A DNA stretch of 64,000 nt from Ustulina deusta (Eukaryota; Ascomycota; Sordariomycetes; Xylariales; Xylariaceae), in NCBI GenBank assembly GCA_023159155.1, contig JAJNNX010000072.1, forward strand, positions 124,001-188,000, given 5' to 3'. The notes beneath the pieces were generated by a model. The model worked only from the letters and a program-made list of their open reading frames with translations. It had not been told where the DNA came from and searched no databases. The translations under genes were made by a program, and so were the position numbers. Of the stretch, positions 41,887 through 54,660 are shown piece by piece (the first letter of the stretch is position 1; each line of letters starts with the position of its first letter).

Positions 41887-44800
41887 ATCTAAGTATTATT
41901 TTTATAAAGTATATTAGGACTATTTTTAAATATTTTTCCAAACAATTAAACAACTTATATATAGTATGTATTATAACTACTTAATATAACCCTAAACTAT
42001 TTGCTAGAACCTAGCTTCTGTTTTAGCAATATAGCACAAACTTTAAAAAAATATATTTACGTAAAAAGCACAGCTTGCAAAAAAATATGTTTTTTATTAA
42101 ATAATTTTAAAAAAAGCATATTTTAACCTAATAAAAAACTTTGCTTTAATATATAATAATAATTATTAAATATATTATTTATATAAAAAATTTTGTTTAA
42201 TTAATTTATTATAGCTAGATATAACAATAATAAAAATAAATAACTTATTATTATTTAAGTAAATAATAAATTTAAATAAGTTATTACTAACTTTGTTTTT
42301 ACTAATTACTAATATTATTACAAACAAAAAAAATTTAATAAAAAAGCTATAAATTTAATTAATTAGTATATAATAATATACATTAAAAGAAATAATTTTG
42401 CTTTTTTTTTTTGCGTAATTATTTTAAAAATAAAATAAATAATTTTTATGTTTAAAAAACTTATAAACCGGACTGCTTTTAATACTATTCTAGATTATTT
42501 AAAAGCTTTATAGCAAAAGTTTAAACTATAAAATATTATAATAATTATTAATATTTAGTATGTTTTAGATTTATATAAATTATTATAAAAAATTAAAAAT
42601 AATATAATAGGTTTTTTTAAGTAAAGCAAATATTTTACTAACTTAAGTTCTAATAAAAATATTAGTTAAAAGATTTTAATTAAAATTTTTTAAATATAAC
42701 TTGCTAAATTTAAGTTTAGTAACTCTAGCTTTTTAACTTATTATATAAATATTTTTTAATAAATAGACTAGTAGTAAATTATTAATTAATTTTTAAACAA
42801 ACTTAAAATAATAACTACTTAATATAATAGTTTATAAAATTAAATAATAAAAATAAATTAATACGTAATAGATTTGATTGCTTAATACTAGTTAACTTTA
42901 TATTTAAAATAAACTAAAAAAAAGTTCTATAAAACTGCTTAAGTATATATAACTATTTTTTATAATAATATAACAAAAAATAAAGTTAAGTTTAAAATAT
43001 AGTATAAAAGTATAAAAAATTGCTTTTTTATTAATAAAAATTAGTTTATTAATAATACTACAAAAATAATAAATATTAAGTTCTATTTTAAAAAAAAAGC
43101 TATAAAAAACTTATAGCTCTATTTTAAAAATATTTATTTAAATTAGATTAAAACTTTTATAATATTATTAATTTATTTTTAAAATAGTTATTATAATATT
43201 AATAAAACTGTTAAGTTTAAAAAAAAATAAAAAAAGTTATTTTTTGAAAATAAATTTTTAGATAAGTTTTTTAAGTTTAAAAACAATTTTGTTTAGCTTA
43301 CTAGTAAAATATATTTTAATAAAAAAAATAAAATAAAAAACTTAAAAATTAACTTTTAATTTGTTTTTATAATAAAACTATATTTAAATATTTTAAAAAT
43401 AGTATTACTTTTAATATTTATATAAAATATATTACTTAAATTGCTTATTAGTTAAATATTAACAATTAAAAAAAAATATAACTTATAAAGCCAAAAAGTA
43501 AATTTTTGCTATAGCTAAAAACAATATAAAAAATAATAATAATATTAACTAAAAATGTAGAGCAGGTACAAAAAGTAATATAGTACTTATAGTCCAAAGC
43601 TTTAAAATTAGTAACAATAAAATAAAAAAGCTAATTTTTTTAAAAAAATGCTTTAATTATAAATAATAAAAATATATATTAAAAAATTGTTTAATAAAAG
43701 CTAGTATAATAGCTAACTATAAAGCTTAAATAAATATTATACTTATAAAATATAATAAACTAAATATGTTTGCTTTAAAAAATAGTTCTAATAAAAACTA
43801 CGCTAAGCTATTAAAAAAATAATCTTACATAAAATAAATTTTTATTTAAGGAGTATATTTTTAAATTATAAAAAAAGAATATAATAAATAAGTTTTTTAA
43901 AAAAAAGCCTTTTTTATATATTTGTATTATAAGCAATAATAAACTATTTTTAATAATTTATAATTTTTTTAAAAATATAGCAGCTAGACTATATATATTT
44001 ATAAATATTTGCGTTATTAAAAAAGTTCTATAATAACTATAACTTATTATAATAGAAATATTATTATATTTTATAATAAGATATAATAGCAAAAATTAGC
44101 AATTAATTAAGCAAGTATTATTAATTAATTTAAAGATTTAAAGCTATACTTTTTAATAAATTTTAATATTTATATTAAATATATAATATAATGTTATTTT
44201 TAGCAAGCTATAGTTCTAAACCTATAATATCCTGCCAGACTATTAATAAAACAGACTAGTATTCCTGCCGGACTTACTAGCTAAACTTAATTATAAATAT
44301 AACCTAATAATAAATAACGCTAAAAAATAATTATTATACTTTTTTTTTTAAATAGACGCGCAATATAAAGATATAAAGTTAGAAAAGGATATAAAATACT
44401 AAAAAAAACAATAGTAGGCCGCAAACTAGTATAACTAGGTATATAATATTATATAATAATTTTATATTAATATTCTAAAAAAAAATAACCTAACTGTAAA
44501 AAATATTACTAAAATAGAAAAAAACTTATATAATACTTTTTTTTTTTTACCTAAGCCTATTTATAAAAAAAAAAAAAAAGCAAAAAAAAAAATAGAAAAA
44601 GCAAAAATCCAAAAAATACAAATCTTCTTATTAATAATCTAATATTACTAATATATATTAGCTAAAACGCAATAGTATTAGTTAGTATAAATATTAATTA
44701 TAATATATTATAGTAAGCGCTATAATATTTAAAAAAATAGTTTAAAAAAATAATTTTTATAAAAGTATATAAATTATTAATATTTACTAAATGGATAAAG

Positions 44801-47800
44801 TAATTAAAAAATATAAGTTTAAAAAAGAACTATTTCTTGAAAAAAAAAAATAAAAAAAATAAAAAAAAAGCCTTAGAACTTATACCCCTAAAATACTATA
44901 ACTTTTTTTATATTTTTAGCAAAATAAATTCTAATACCTTATTGCCTTACCGCCCGTAAATAGACCATAAAATAAAATTTATAAATATAAAATCTCTAAA
45001 AAACTTAAGTTATAGCTTTTTATATAAAATATTATTAAACAAATTAGAAACTATAAAAAAATATCTTATTAATAATTTATACAAAAGATTTATTAAGCTA
45101 AGCAATACTTTATTTGTGTTTTTTATTTTATTTATAAAAAAACCCTATAGTAGACTCCGCTTTTGTATAAATTATTGCAAATTAAATAAAATTACTAAAA
45201 AAAATAGGTATTTTTTACTATTAATTAAAAAAACTTTATTATATATTTCTAAAACTAAAACTTTTATTAAAATTAATATAAAGCAAACTTTTTATTATAT
45301 ATAAATATACTTAGAATAAAAAAACTTTATAACGTTTTATATTTATTATAGCGCATACTATTACTGTGTTTTTTTATTTAGTTTTATTAATAGTTTTTTT
45401 ACGTTTTAAAAATATATTAATAATACTTTGTTTAATTATTTAAATAATTTTTATAACGCTTATATAAATAATATTTTTATTTATTTTAATAATTTAAAAA
45501 AATACTAAATATATATAAAAAAAGTCCTTACTTAACTGTGATCCGTTAGCTTATAAGCAGACCTTAAAAAATTAAAAATTTATATAACTAAAACTAAATT
45601 TTTTAGGTATATTATTAGTACTAAAAATATATAGGTCAACTTAGCTAAAATTATTATAATATATAACTAAAAAGCACTTATAACTATAAAAAAAGTTTAA
45701 TTTTTTCTAGGTTTTTATAACTTTTATTAAAAATTTATAAAAGATTATAATAGAATAGTAGTTTTTTTTTATTATTTAATAAAAAAAAAAGTATTATTTA
45801 AATAAACCAAATAATATAAAAAAGCTTTTTAAAAGCTAAAAAAAGTCCTTATATTAATTTTTATTTTTAAGCATTTTAATTATAAGCTGCTTACTAAAAT
45901 AAAAACAAACGTTTTTAATAGCGTAGCAATAAAAGCTATATTTTAATTATATAGCAATAAATAATATTTTATTGCATTTTATTCTAAAACTATATATAAT
46001 ACTAAATTAAACTATAGTATTTATAATAAAAAAATATTAGTAGTAGCTTTAGCACTTAAGAAATAGTAAACTAAACTAATTAGTAACTATAACTGTTTTT
46101 TAGTCCTTACGGACTATAAAGTATTAAAATATTTTAATAAAAAATAATATTTTAATTTAAAATAAGCTAGATAAGCATTTTTATTTTTTAAATATAACTT
46201 TTTAATTATTTATTAATTTAAAAAAAAATATAATAGCAAATATAATATTTTATAAACAAAAAGATCTATAAACATAAATTTAAAAAAATATATATATAAA
46301 TATATAACTTTGTTTAGATTTATATATAATATTTTCTTATTTTAAAAAAATAATATTATAACATTATCTAAAATATAACTTTATATTAACTTAGAATAAC
46401 TAAAAAGCGCTTAATTAATAAACTATATTTTATATAAAAATAGAATAAACCTTAATATAAAAATTTACTAATAAAAAGCTAGAACAAACATAAAAAATAA
46501 CCTATAGATTATTAAAAAAAGACTTATAATTTTTAAAAATAAACTAGTTGTTTTAGATGTTTTATATTTATATATATAACTAATTAGAAAAATATATAAT
46601 AGTATATTAATTATATATTTTAAAAAAATAAAATAAAACAACTAGTTATTTAATAATATTAGTAGCTAAAAATAATAAAAGATTATAATATATATATAAC
46701 TAATTACTTAAAATACTATTTAACTAAAGTACTAAAAAATAAAACTTTTAATAAATTATATTTATTTTTAATATTTAATAAAATATAAAAACATTTAGTA
46801 ATAGATTTTAAACAAATACCTAAGGATTAATATAGTTATAATAATATATTAGTAATAGTTAACTAGTTAAGCAAGCAAGCATAAATAATCCTTTATATAA
46901 TATAAGCTATGTTTAAAAATATAGCTTATATATATTATAAGGGCCCTTTTAGAATATTTAAAATATTTATAATAATTATTTTAAACAAAAAACTATAGTT
47001 TATATCTATATTTATAAACAAACTATATAAATTAATAGGTATAACTTATATTTTAGCTTTAGCAGGATACTATAAGATAGTAGAACAGGTAGAGATTATA
47101 AACAAATATTTTAACCAAAAGTTAAAACTTTATATAAGCTATTACTAGAATAATTAATTTAAAAGAATATTTATTATAAATTATATATAAATAGCTTTAC
47201 TATATAAGTTTATAGGTTTAGCGCCCTATAAAGTAAAAATAGGATTTTTAATATTATTCTATTTTAATTAAAAAAACAAAATAGCCAAAAAAGAAATGAA
47301 CAAATTATTAGTACAAAAAAAAGCTCTAAAAAAGTATATATAAAAAAGGGCTAAAAAAATAGTCTAGTTTATTAATATAGCCAAGTTATATTTGCAAAAT
47401 ACATAAGATTACATAATATAACAAACTAATAAAAGTTGCAAAAATCCCAACTTTAATATAGAAAATTATATATTTATACTAAAAAAATAATAAAGCTAAA
47501 AAATAAACCGCCCGTTTAATAAGCTTAACTATTTAATAATATAATAAACGTTTAAAATTTTAGTATACGTTAGCAATACTTTTATACTTAAAGTACTTTT
47601 TTTCTAGCAAGCTATAAACAAATATTACGCTAATAAATTATAAAAATACTTTAATAACTTATTACTAAAACAAAAAGCAAAAAACCTAAAAAGCAAAATA
47701 ATTAAGCTAAAAAGCAAAAAAAAATTTATAATAAAAAAAATAAAAACTTTAAAAATATACTATAAAAAACTATAATATTAAATCAATTAGAAAAGCTAGA

Positions 47801-48209
47801 ATATTAACAATAAATAATATTTAATAAAAAACTTTAAAAATAATATAAAAGCGCTAAAAAAGTTTTATAATAAAAACCCCAAATTAGCAAAGCTACTAAT
47901 AAAATTAAAAAAATAGCTAAAAGCCGCAAAAAATAACAAATTTAACAAAGAACACTTTAATAACAATAAAGCTATACTAAAAAATATAAAAAAGTTTTAA
48001 TAAAAAAATATATAAAATAACCCTATACTTAAGTTATAATATAATAAAATCTTTTAATATTATATATAAAAAAACCTGTTTAATAATATAATAAAATAAA
48101 AGCCCGGATTAAAATTAATAAGTAAATACTTAAAACTATTCTTTTTTTAACTAGAAAGCACTTGTTTGAATATATATAAACGTATTTTTTTTCTTTTTAT
48201 AAAAAAGGT

Positions 48210-48480
48210 AGTTATAGTATAGTAGCTAGTAGCCGGTAGTATAGCTACAACTTATAAGCTATACAAACTACAATTTTTAATTCCTAAATTATATAACTTA
48301 TACCTAGCCAGTACCTAGCAATTACCTAACAGCTACCTATACTTTCTACTAATCTACCTATAAAAAACCTACAACGCACCCTTATAAAATTAGCCTTTTT
48401 TTTTTTTTATATTTAGATTTTAATACAAAGTTCGCTTTCGGAATAAAGCCTTGCTTTCTATAATTGCTTAACGCGTAATA
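48210..48480 (+). repeat. 3' LTR of element C
   Basis: Begins AGTTATAGTATAGTAGC and ends ACGCGTAATA, followed by the TTTAT duplication. Confidence 0.85.
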
Positions 48481-49447
48481 TTTATTACTTTTAGATCTAA
48501 AAAATAATAAAATTAATTAATTAAGAATGAAACTAATAATTTTATTTTTATATTAATAAATATTAAAACAATTAAAACATTTATTTTTTTGTTTTAAATT
48601 TTATATATAATTTTTTATAATATTTATTAATTAATATATTACTACTAAAAATATCAATAAAAATTAAAATATAAAATTTTTTAATAATAAATATTAATAA
48701 AACTATTATAAATTTTAATACTAAATAATAAACGTTTGAACTAGTTTGCTAAACTTAAAATGTTTAAAAAATAATATATAATATAATAACTTTTGCGTAA
48801 AAATAATATAAACTATAAACTAACAAAAAAAAACGCTTAATAAATTTTAAAATAAAATAAAAGAATTTTTAAAAAAAAAAAAGTTTTATAATATAAGTAT
48901 TAACTACTAGATTAGATTTCTAATTAGTTAAATCTTTTAAAATTTTAAAAAAACAAAAATTTAGCTATATTTTTGATTTGTTTAACTTTTATAAAATAAA
49001 AAACTTATTTTATATTAACTAATTATAAAAAACAAACAATAATTTTTTATTTTAATAAATTTAATTATTACTTTTAATTAAAAATATTAATAATAAAACA
49101 AAATTTAAAATTAAATAAATTAAACAATTAAAAATATGTAAAAAAAGCAAAAAGTTATAATATTAAATCGTTTAAAAAAGCTATAATTTTAATAATATTT
49201 AGTATATAGTTTAAAATTTTAAAAACACGCTAATTAAACTTAACTAATTTTATAAAACTTATAAAAAAAACCCCGGACTTTTTATAAAATTACAAAAATA
49301 AATATATATAGCAATAATTAACAAGTTTATAAATAATTATAAAAACAATAATAAAGCAATATAATATAAAAAAATTATATAAACCTAATATTATTAATAA
49401 CTTTAAATTAAAACTATATTTAAACTTTTAGTTTTAAAAAAAAAAAA

Positions 49448-49691
49448 TATAATAATTAGTATAGTTTATATAGTTTTAGCAAAACTTGCAAAAACTTTAG
49501 ACCTACATAGCAATAAAATAAAAAATCTATATATAAACTAACCTAACTCTACAGCTACATACATAAAATCTATATCTACCTACTCTATAAACTCTAACTT
49601 CTTTTTTTTCTTTTTTTTTTTTTTAGCTTAGAGTCTTTGTCCATAGTATTAATAAACTAGCTATAGAAGCTTTACTTAACTAATCGTAACA
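49448..49691 (+). repeat. 3' LTR of element B
   Basis: Matches the A-family LTR and retains more C than its 5' partner (for example ACCTACATAGC and CTACAGCTACATACA). It ends TAATCGTAACA. Confidence 0.8.
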
Positions 49692-50539
49692 AATATTAGA
49701 GCTTTATTTTAAAAAAATAAAAAACTATAATAATAAAAAATATTTAAAACATTAATACTACTTATAAACTTTTATTATTATTTTTAACTATAATAAAATT
49801 ACTAATAAATTTTAATAAACTTTTATTAGACCTAAAAACGCTAAGCTTTAAAATAAAAAACTTTTTAAAACAATTTTAAATATAACTAGAACTAACTTTT
49901 ATTTTAAAGTATTTAGAACTAAAATAAAAACATAAAATAATTCTATACGTATACTTTTAACTTATTTTTTTTATAACAAACAAAACAAAGTAAACTAAAC
50001 GAACTATATGCTAAATGTTTAAACTAAAAACTTTTTTAGTTATTTTGCTAGATTTATTAATATAAATAAATACTACTTTAAAATTAAAATATTTAGTATT
50101 CTAAATAAACCTATAATAAAAAACTAATAAAAAACTAAAAAATAATATATTTTTATAATTACTATTATTAAAGCAAAAGAATTAAAAAAAAAATATATTC
50201 TAATATAGGACTGCAATCTAGTAAAAGTTATAAAATCTAATTGCTAAAATAAAATATTTTTTAAAAAATAACGTACTTTTATTAAATATTTTAAAAAAAA
50301 AAAAACATAAAAAAAGTATATATTTAGTATAATATAGATATAAGTTAAAACAGCAAAAAAAATTGCCTATTAAACTTTCTACTAAAAGTATTAAAATAAA
50401 TAAAGCTAAAAGATCTACTCTATTAAAAAATTAAAAATATATGCTTCCAAAATTGCGTACAATTTTAGGCATAATAAAAAACAGTTAAAAAAACAAGTTA
50501 ATAATAACCTTATATAGATATGTATAGTTCGAGTGGGAG

Positions 50540-50699
50540 TATAGAAATTAAGAAGCAAATAAAGAAAATAGCTAGGTACTATGCCCTATACATATCTACT
50601 ATATATTATAAAAGTACTACTTTATTTAACTATATCTAGACTTGTTTTTTAATATATAATATAATACTGTATACCTACTGTATATACTCATTTTTAACT
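50540..50699 (+). repeat. Right LTR of element E
   Basis: Partner of 25,207-25,366. Here it is the distal half, next to the unique flank, that keeps G+C (CTGTATACCTACTGTATATA), whereas the inner half is RIP-mutated. Confidence 0.75.
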
Positions 50700-50704
50700 A
50701 TTTC

Positions 50705-51253
50705 TATATGGCACTCAATTCGACTGCATGGTGTTGTATTGACGCAGGCTGACCTTGGCTTTCATACCGCCAGGTTTCAAACATGATCGATGCCTCCAGT
50801 GAAGGAGCCGGTCATCCTTCGGTCACCGTGTGCCATTGAACAAGAGCCAATCGCACGCCGTGCTCTCACTGCCGATAATGCAGGTTTGGACAGATGCAAT
50901 GCAGCAAAATCCTTCGATGTCAGTCCAGGCAGGCTTCCTCATGCATTTTGGGCTGATCCCGGCGACATCATTGTTATTGGTCGAGCACCCGCATTATGGG
51001 ATCTTCTGGGATTGCGTGAGACTTGTGTAACATTTTAATCTCAGTCGCGGCACCCCTGCTTGTTATCCTATTGGCCACTGATATCAATAAAGAAAGCAAG
51101 TCATCAGATCAGTCGCTCTACAAGTATATTCCTACTGTATTAACCGACTTAAAATGTGCCTTATGCGGCGCTAGGTCGGACAATATCACCGAGGAGGATG
51201 ACATAGGTAGCAGGTGTTTAGTTGAGCTATGTGATGTATATACTGTTTTTGGG
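50705..51253. other. Balanced DNA between two transposons; unidentified coding-like frames
   Basis: Composition is normal and three overlapping plus-strand frames of 66-82 codons exist (50,790-51,038, 50,830-51,030 and 51,023-51,268). The middle one is hydrophobic (QAGFLMHFGLIPATSLLLVE). A GTGAGA...CTCAG pair near 51,017-51,045 could join it to AAPLLVILLATDIN, but that intron would be only about 29 bp. I recognise no family; it may be a gene fragment cut by the two transposons or chance. Confidence 0.35.
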
Positions 51254-51255
51254 TA

Positions 51256-51303
51256 CCGCATTCCTTGATTAGAACTTGACCGGCGCTAATAGCTTGGTAT
51301 GCA
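51256..51303 (+). repeat. Left terminal inverted repeat of the pogo-like element
   Basis: Starts CCGCATTCCTTGATTAGAAC and continues through GCGCTAATAGCTTGG. It pairs with 54,613-54,660 and is preceded by TA (51,254-51,255). It keeps normal G+C although the adjoining DNA is AT-rich. Confidence 0.85.
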
Positions 51304-54013
51304 ATGATCTTTTTTGTTAGACTATAATTAGAAAGTATTTACTTAAGCAAATATTATATAAATATGCTTGTTCTTAATAGAATATTTGTATAGTGCCAAC
51401 TTTTGTTAGTTAAACAGGTTTGCGGCTAGAATATATAGCTAAATTATATATTTTATAGTTAAAATATATAAAATAGCTAAATTTTTTAATTTTAGTTAAA
51501 TTATATAAATCTAGCTAAATTATATAAATTTATAATAATATTAGTAATATAACTAATTAATATAACTTATTAACCTAGCTAAAATAGCTTTAATATTATT
51601 ACTTATATTTAAATTATATAGTTAAATAATAAAAAATATTATAAAAGCTAAATATAGCTTTTTAAAACTTATTAAATAGGTTTATAAATATTATTTAAAA
51701 CAAAAAAAAATAAAAATATTATTATTTATTAAAAATTATTAAATTTTACTTAATTTAAATATTAATAGTAAATATATATTAATAAATAAAAGCTAAATTT
51801 TTATCAGCATTTTATTTATTATTAAAAAAAGCTTTTATAAATTTTTTTTTTAAAAAGCTACTATATATTTTAAAATATTTAATAAATAATATATTTTTAA
51901 TTAATAAACATAATAAAAAATAATCTTTAATAGTTATATTTTTTAGTTTAGTTTTTGCTAATTAGAATTAAAAACAATATTATAAAAAGAATTTTATTAA
52001 ATAAAGCAAAATTAAAAGTTAATAATAGCTATTTAATTTAAATAAAAAATAATAGTTATTTTTAATATTTTTTATTTTAATTGTAATAATATATTTATAT
52101 TTTTAAATAAATAGTTTAAAAAATTCTTATAATATTATTAGATTAGCTATTACTAAGTTATATATATATTTATAAAAATATTTAAAAAAATAATTAGTTA
52201 TATTAATATATTTTTATAATTTATTAAAAAAAACTTATAATATAATTAGTTTTAGCTTAATATTATATTAATAAGCAATTTTACTAAAAGTATTAGTTTT
52301 AGTAAGTTTTTTTATTATTTAATTATTAATATAAATAAAACTTTAATATTTTTTAAATTTTTAATAAATTATATATATAATTTTATAAATATTAAATTAG
52401 TTAAAAAAAATAAATAAAAAAAACGCTAAATAATACTAGTTTTAGTAATAATTACTAATAAGTTATATATTAAAAAATTAAAACTTTTAATTATTTTTTA
52501 TAGCAAAAGTAATATTTTTACTAAAAAAAAACCGCTATATTATAAATATATTAATATAAAGTTTAATACTATTATATATAATAATAAAAAACTATTTAAA
52601 AAATAAATTAGACCAAATTTAATTGTTTATATTAAAAAAAATAATTATTTATTAGTAATAAATATAATTAATTTTTATAAAACCCTATAGGTTAAAAAAG
52701 CACTAAAAAATATAAATATTTTAATAGTAATAATTCTGCCTAGTTTTATAGCTTATTTTTAACTGCTAGATATAAGATTTAATAAAGTTTTTAAAATTTA
52801 GCTATATAAAAAATTAAATTTTTACTTAAAACAACTAAATAAAATAAAAAAATTGCTTAATAAATAATTAATTAATATAAAATATATAATAATAACTTAT
52901 ATTATTAGTAATATATAAAAAAAAACTTTTATAGCAAAAAATTAAGTTTTAGTTATAAAATTGTTTAAAAAAACTAATATTTTTATTTATTTAAATAGTT
53001 ATAATAACTATTTTATTAGTATTAAAGGCATTAATTTATTATAATTATAGTTAGATAATTAATATTGCTAGCTAAATAAACATATAAACTTTAAAATTAT
53101 AAAAATTATTACTGCTTTAAAAAATAGCAATAAGTTTTTTATAATAATAAAAATTCTTAGAATATTTTAAAATATTTATAAATGTTTTTAAAATAAAATA
53201 TTAAAAAAAATATATAAGTAATATAAATTATATATAAATAGTTTAAAAATAAAAATAATTAATCGGCTAAAAAATATTAATACTATATAAATTACTAGTA
53301 ATAATTATTAGTTTTACGCTAGTATATCTTTAAATTTAAATACTAATTATTTATTATTTTTAATATAAAGTATAGCTATACTAACTATAATAAATATAAG
53401 CTAGGTTATATAAAAAAATAGTATATAAATATTTTAATATAATCTAAATAGTTGTAATATATTATAATACTAAAATATATTACTAAATATTTTTAAATTT
53501 AAAAATAATTTTATTACTTAGCTAGAAATAGACTAAATTATTATTATATATATGCTTTATTATTTATTTTAAACACTAACCTAGTTTTATTACTAAAAAT
53601 ATATTACTCAAATATTTATAAAATATTAATATATATATATATATATATATTTATAAACTTTATAATTAATAAAATCAAATATTATATTATTAATATATAT
53701 AGGTATTTTTTAAATATACTAGTAGTAATATAGCTTTTTTTAGTATACGCAACTTTATAGCTTATATGTTTTAGTTTTATTAATTTAATATATATACTAA
53801 ATAATAAACTTAGGTAGCATAATAATAATAAATATTACTATAACTAAAAAAATATATAAATTATAGCAATGTTTTAATATTAATAATATTTATTTATTAA
53901 TATATATTAAAGCAAGATAAATATGCTAAAATAATAGTTAGCAATAGTTTAAAAAATATATATAAATATAAGAGTATAGGTCTAGCTAGCCTAAAATAGA
54001 AAGTTAAAATAGG

Positions 54014-54283
54014 AGTTACGGTATAGTGGCTGGTGGCCGGCAGCGTAGCTGCAACCCATAAGCCACACAAACCGCAATCTTTAATTCCTAAGTTATATAA
54101 CTTATACTTAGCCAGCACCTAGCAATTACTTAACAGCTGCTTATACTTTTTACTAATCTATTTATAAAAAACCTATAACGTACCTTTGTAAAATTAGTTT
54201 TTTTTTTTTTTTTTTTTAGATTCTAATATAAAGTTCGCTTTTAGAATAAAGCTTTGCTTTTTATAATTGCTTAACGTATAATA
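54014..54283 (+). repeat. Solo LTR of the element C family
   Basis: A single 270-bp copy of the C-type LTR (AGTTACGGTATAGTGG to GTATAATA), with ATAGG at both edges (54,009-54,013 and 54,284-54,288). No internal Gypsy sequence adjoins it, so it is a solo LTR left by recombination between LTRs. It retains far more G+C (GTGGCCGGCAGCGTAGCTGC) than the LTRs of element C. It lies inside the pogo-like element. Confidence 0.85.
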
Positions 54284-54612
54284 ATAGGTTTAGTTTTCTA
54301 AATTTATAAATATCTTATTAGTTATATAAATTAAGTATAATATAAAATATTTATAAATAAAGTTAATTAATAGATTTTATATAATTAGAATGCTAAACTA
54401 ATAAAATTAGTAGATTAAAAAACTAAGCTAAGTAATAAAGTTAATAAAATAAAGTTTTAATATTATATTTAGTTAGTATTAAAACAAAAAAAATAAGTAA
54501 AAAATCAGAGTTTTATAAAAAAATAATAATATACCCATACAAAATAGGTAGCTAGCTAATATATTGCTAGTTAGATTAAGGTTAAATTAATATGGTCTGT
54601 GCTATATATTAA

Positions 54613-54660
54613 TGCAGGCCAAGCTATTAGCGCCGGTCAAGTTCTAATCGAGGAATGCGG
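54613..54660 (-). repeat. Right terminal inverted repeat of the pogo-like element
   Basis: Reverse complement of the left repeat with mismatches at position 11 and at positions 43-44; followed by TA (54,661-54,662). Confidence 0.85.

Larger units (their letters stand above)
41618..48480 (+). mobile_element. Element C: Ty3/Gypsy retrotransposon nested in B
   Basis: LTRs at 41,618-41,886 and 48,210-48,480; the target duplication TTTAT occurs at 41,613-41,617 and 48,481-48,485. Element A, aligned across the junction (about 30,740), shows the undisturbed site. A surviving plus-strand frame at 45,116-45,304 is Gypsy reverse transcriptase. It reads FIKKPYSRLRFCINYCKLNK, then ITKKNRYFLLLIKKTLLYIS. 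The catalytic box downstream reads NAYINNIFIY (about 45,455-45,484), again Asn for both Asp of YxDD. RIP stops are frequent. It belongs to a different Gypsy family from A and B; a solo LTR of this family lies at 54,014-54,283. Confidence 0.85.
36872..49691 (+). mobile_element. Element B: second copy of the A-family Gypsy, with nested insertions
   Basis: LTRs at 36,872-37,113 and 49,448-49,691 match those of element A, and the internal sequence aligns with A almost end to end. After removal of element C and its target duplication, B is about 5.95 kb, close to A's 6.03 kb. It lies just downstream of the Copia pol end (about 36,830) of element E. It is more AT-rich than A. It also received a 174-bp unmutated insertion at 40,965-41,138. 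I could not find a convincing target duplication for B. Confidence 0.82.
25207..50699 (+). mobile_element. Element E: Ty1/Copia retrotransposon carrying nested insertions
   Basis: Direct repeats of about 160 bp bound the block (25,207-25,366 and 50,540-50,699) with no length difference. The outside flanks share ATTTC (25,202-25,206 and 50,700-50,704), a plausible 5-bp target duplication. Subtracting nested A and B leaves about 6.6 kb, a normal Copia size. Coding remnants, all plus strand, follow Copia order. A gag-like start is seen in 25,490-25,900, a Cys-rich zinc-knuckle region near 33,230-33,290, and reverse transcriptase at about 35,640-36,150. The latter reads ALDF.I.Q.NIKTAFLY, ENVYIQQLP and YINN for YVDD. 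RNase H follows to about 36,830, with SCLIYAMFSTKPNIAYIIS and KQIANSFTKLL. RIP has filled it with stops. Linking the bounding repeats to the Copia coding remnant is inference from order, size and flanks. Confidence 0.75.
51256..54660 (+). mobile_element. pogo-like (Tc1/mariner superfamily) DNA transposon, RIP-mutated
   Basis: Terminal inverted repeats of about 48 bp (51,256-51,303 and 54,613-54,660; 3 mismatches) are flanked by TA on both outer sides, the target duplication of this superfamily. The interior is RIP-mutated. On the plus strand around 52,690-52,830, reading TAA/TAG as former CAA/CAG gives VKKALKNINILIVIILPSF, then IAYF-Q-LLDIRFNKVFK. This fits the IPGG...LQPLDVxxNKPFK end of the DDE domain in pogo/Tigger-type transposases. 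Net length without the nested solo LTR is about 3.1 kb, long for a fungal pogo element. It is certainly inactive. Confidence 0.75.

Noticed and set aside
36867..49696. Target duplication for element B
   Set aside because: The flanking five-base words (ATTAT and AATAT) do not match and RIP alone would not convert one to the other.
25207..50704. Block as a giant cargo-carrying mobile element (Starship-like)
   Set aside because: All identifiable content is LTR retrotransposon; no tyrosine-recombinase captain or cargo genes, and nesting explains the size.
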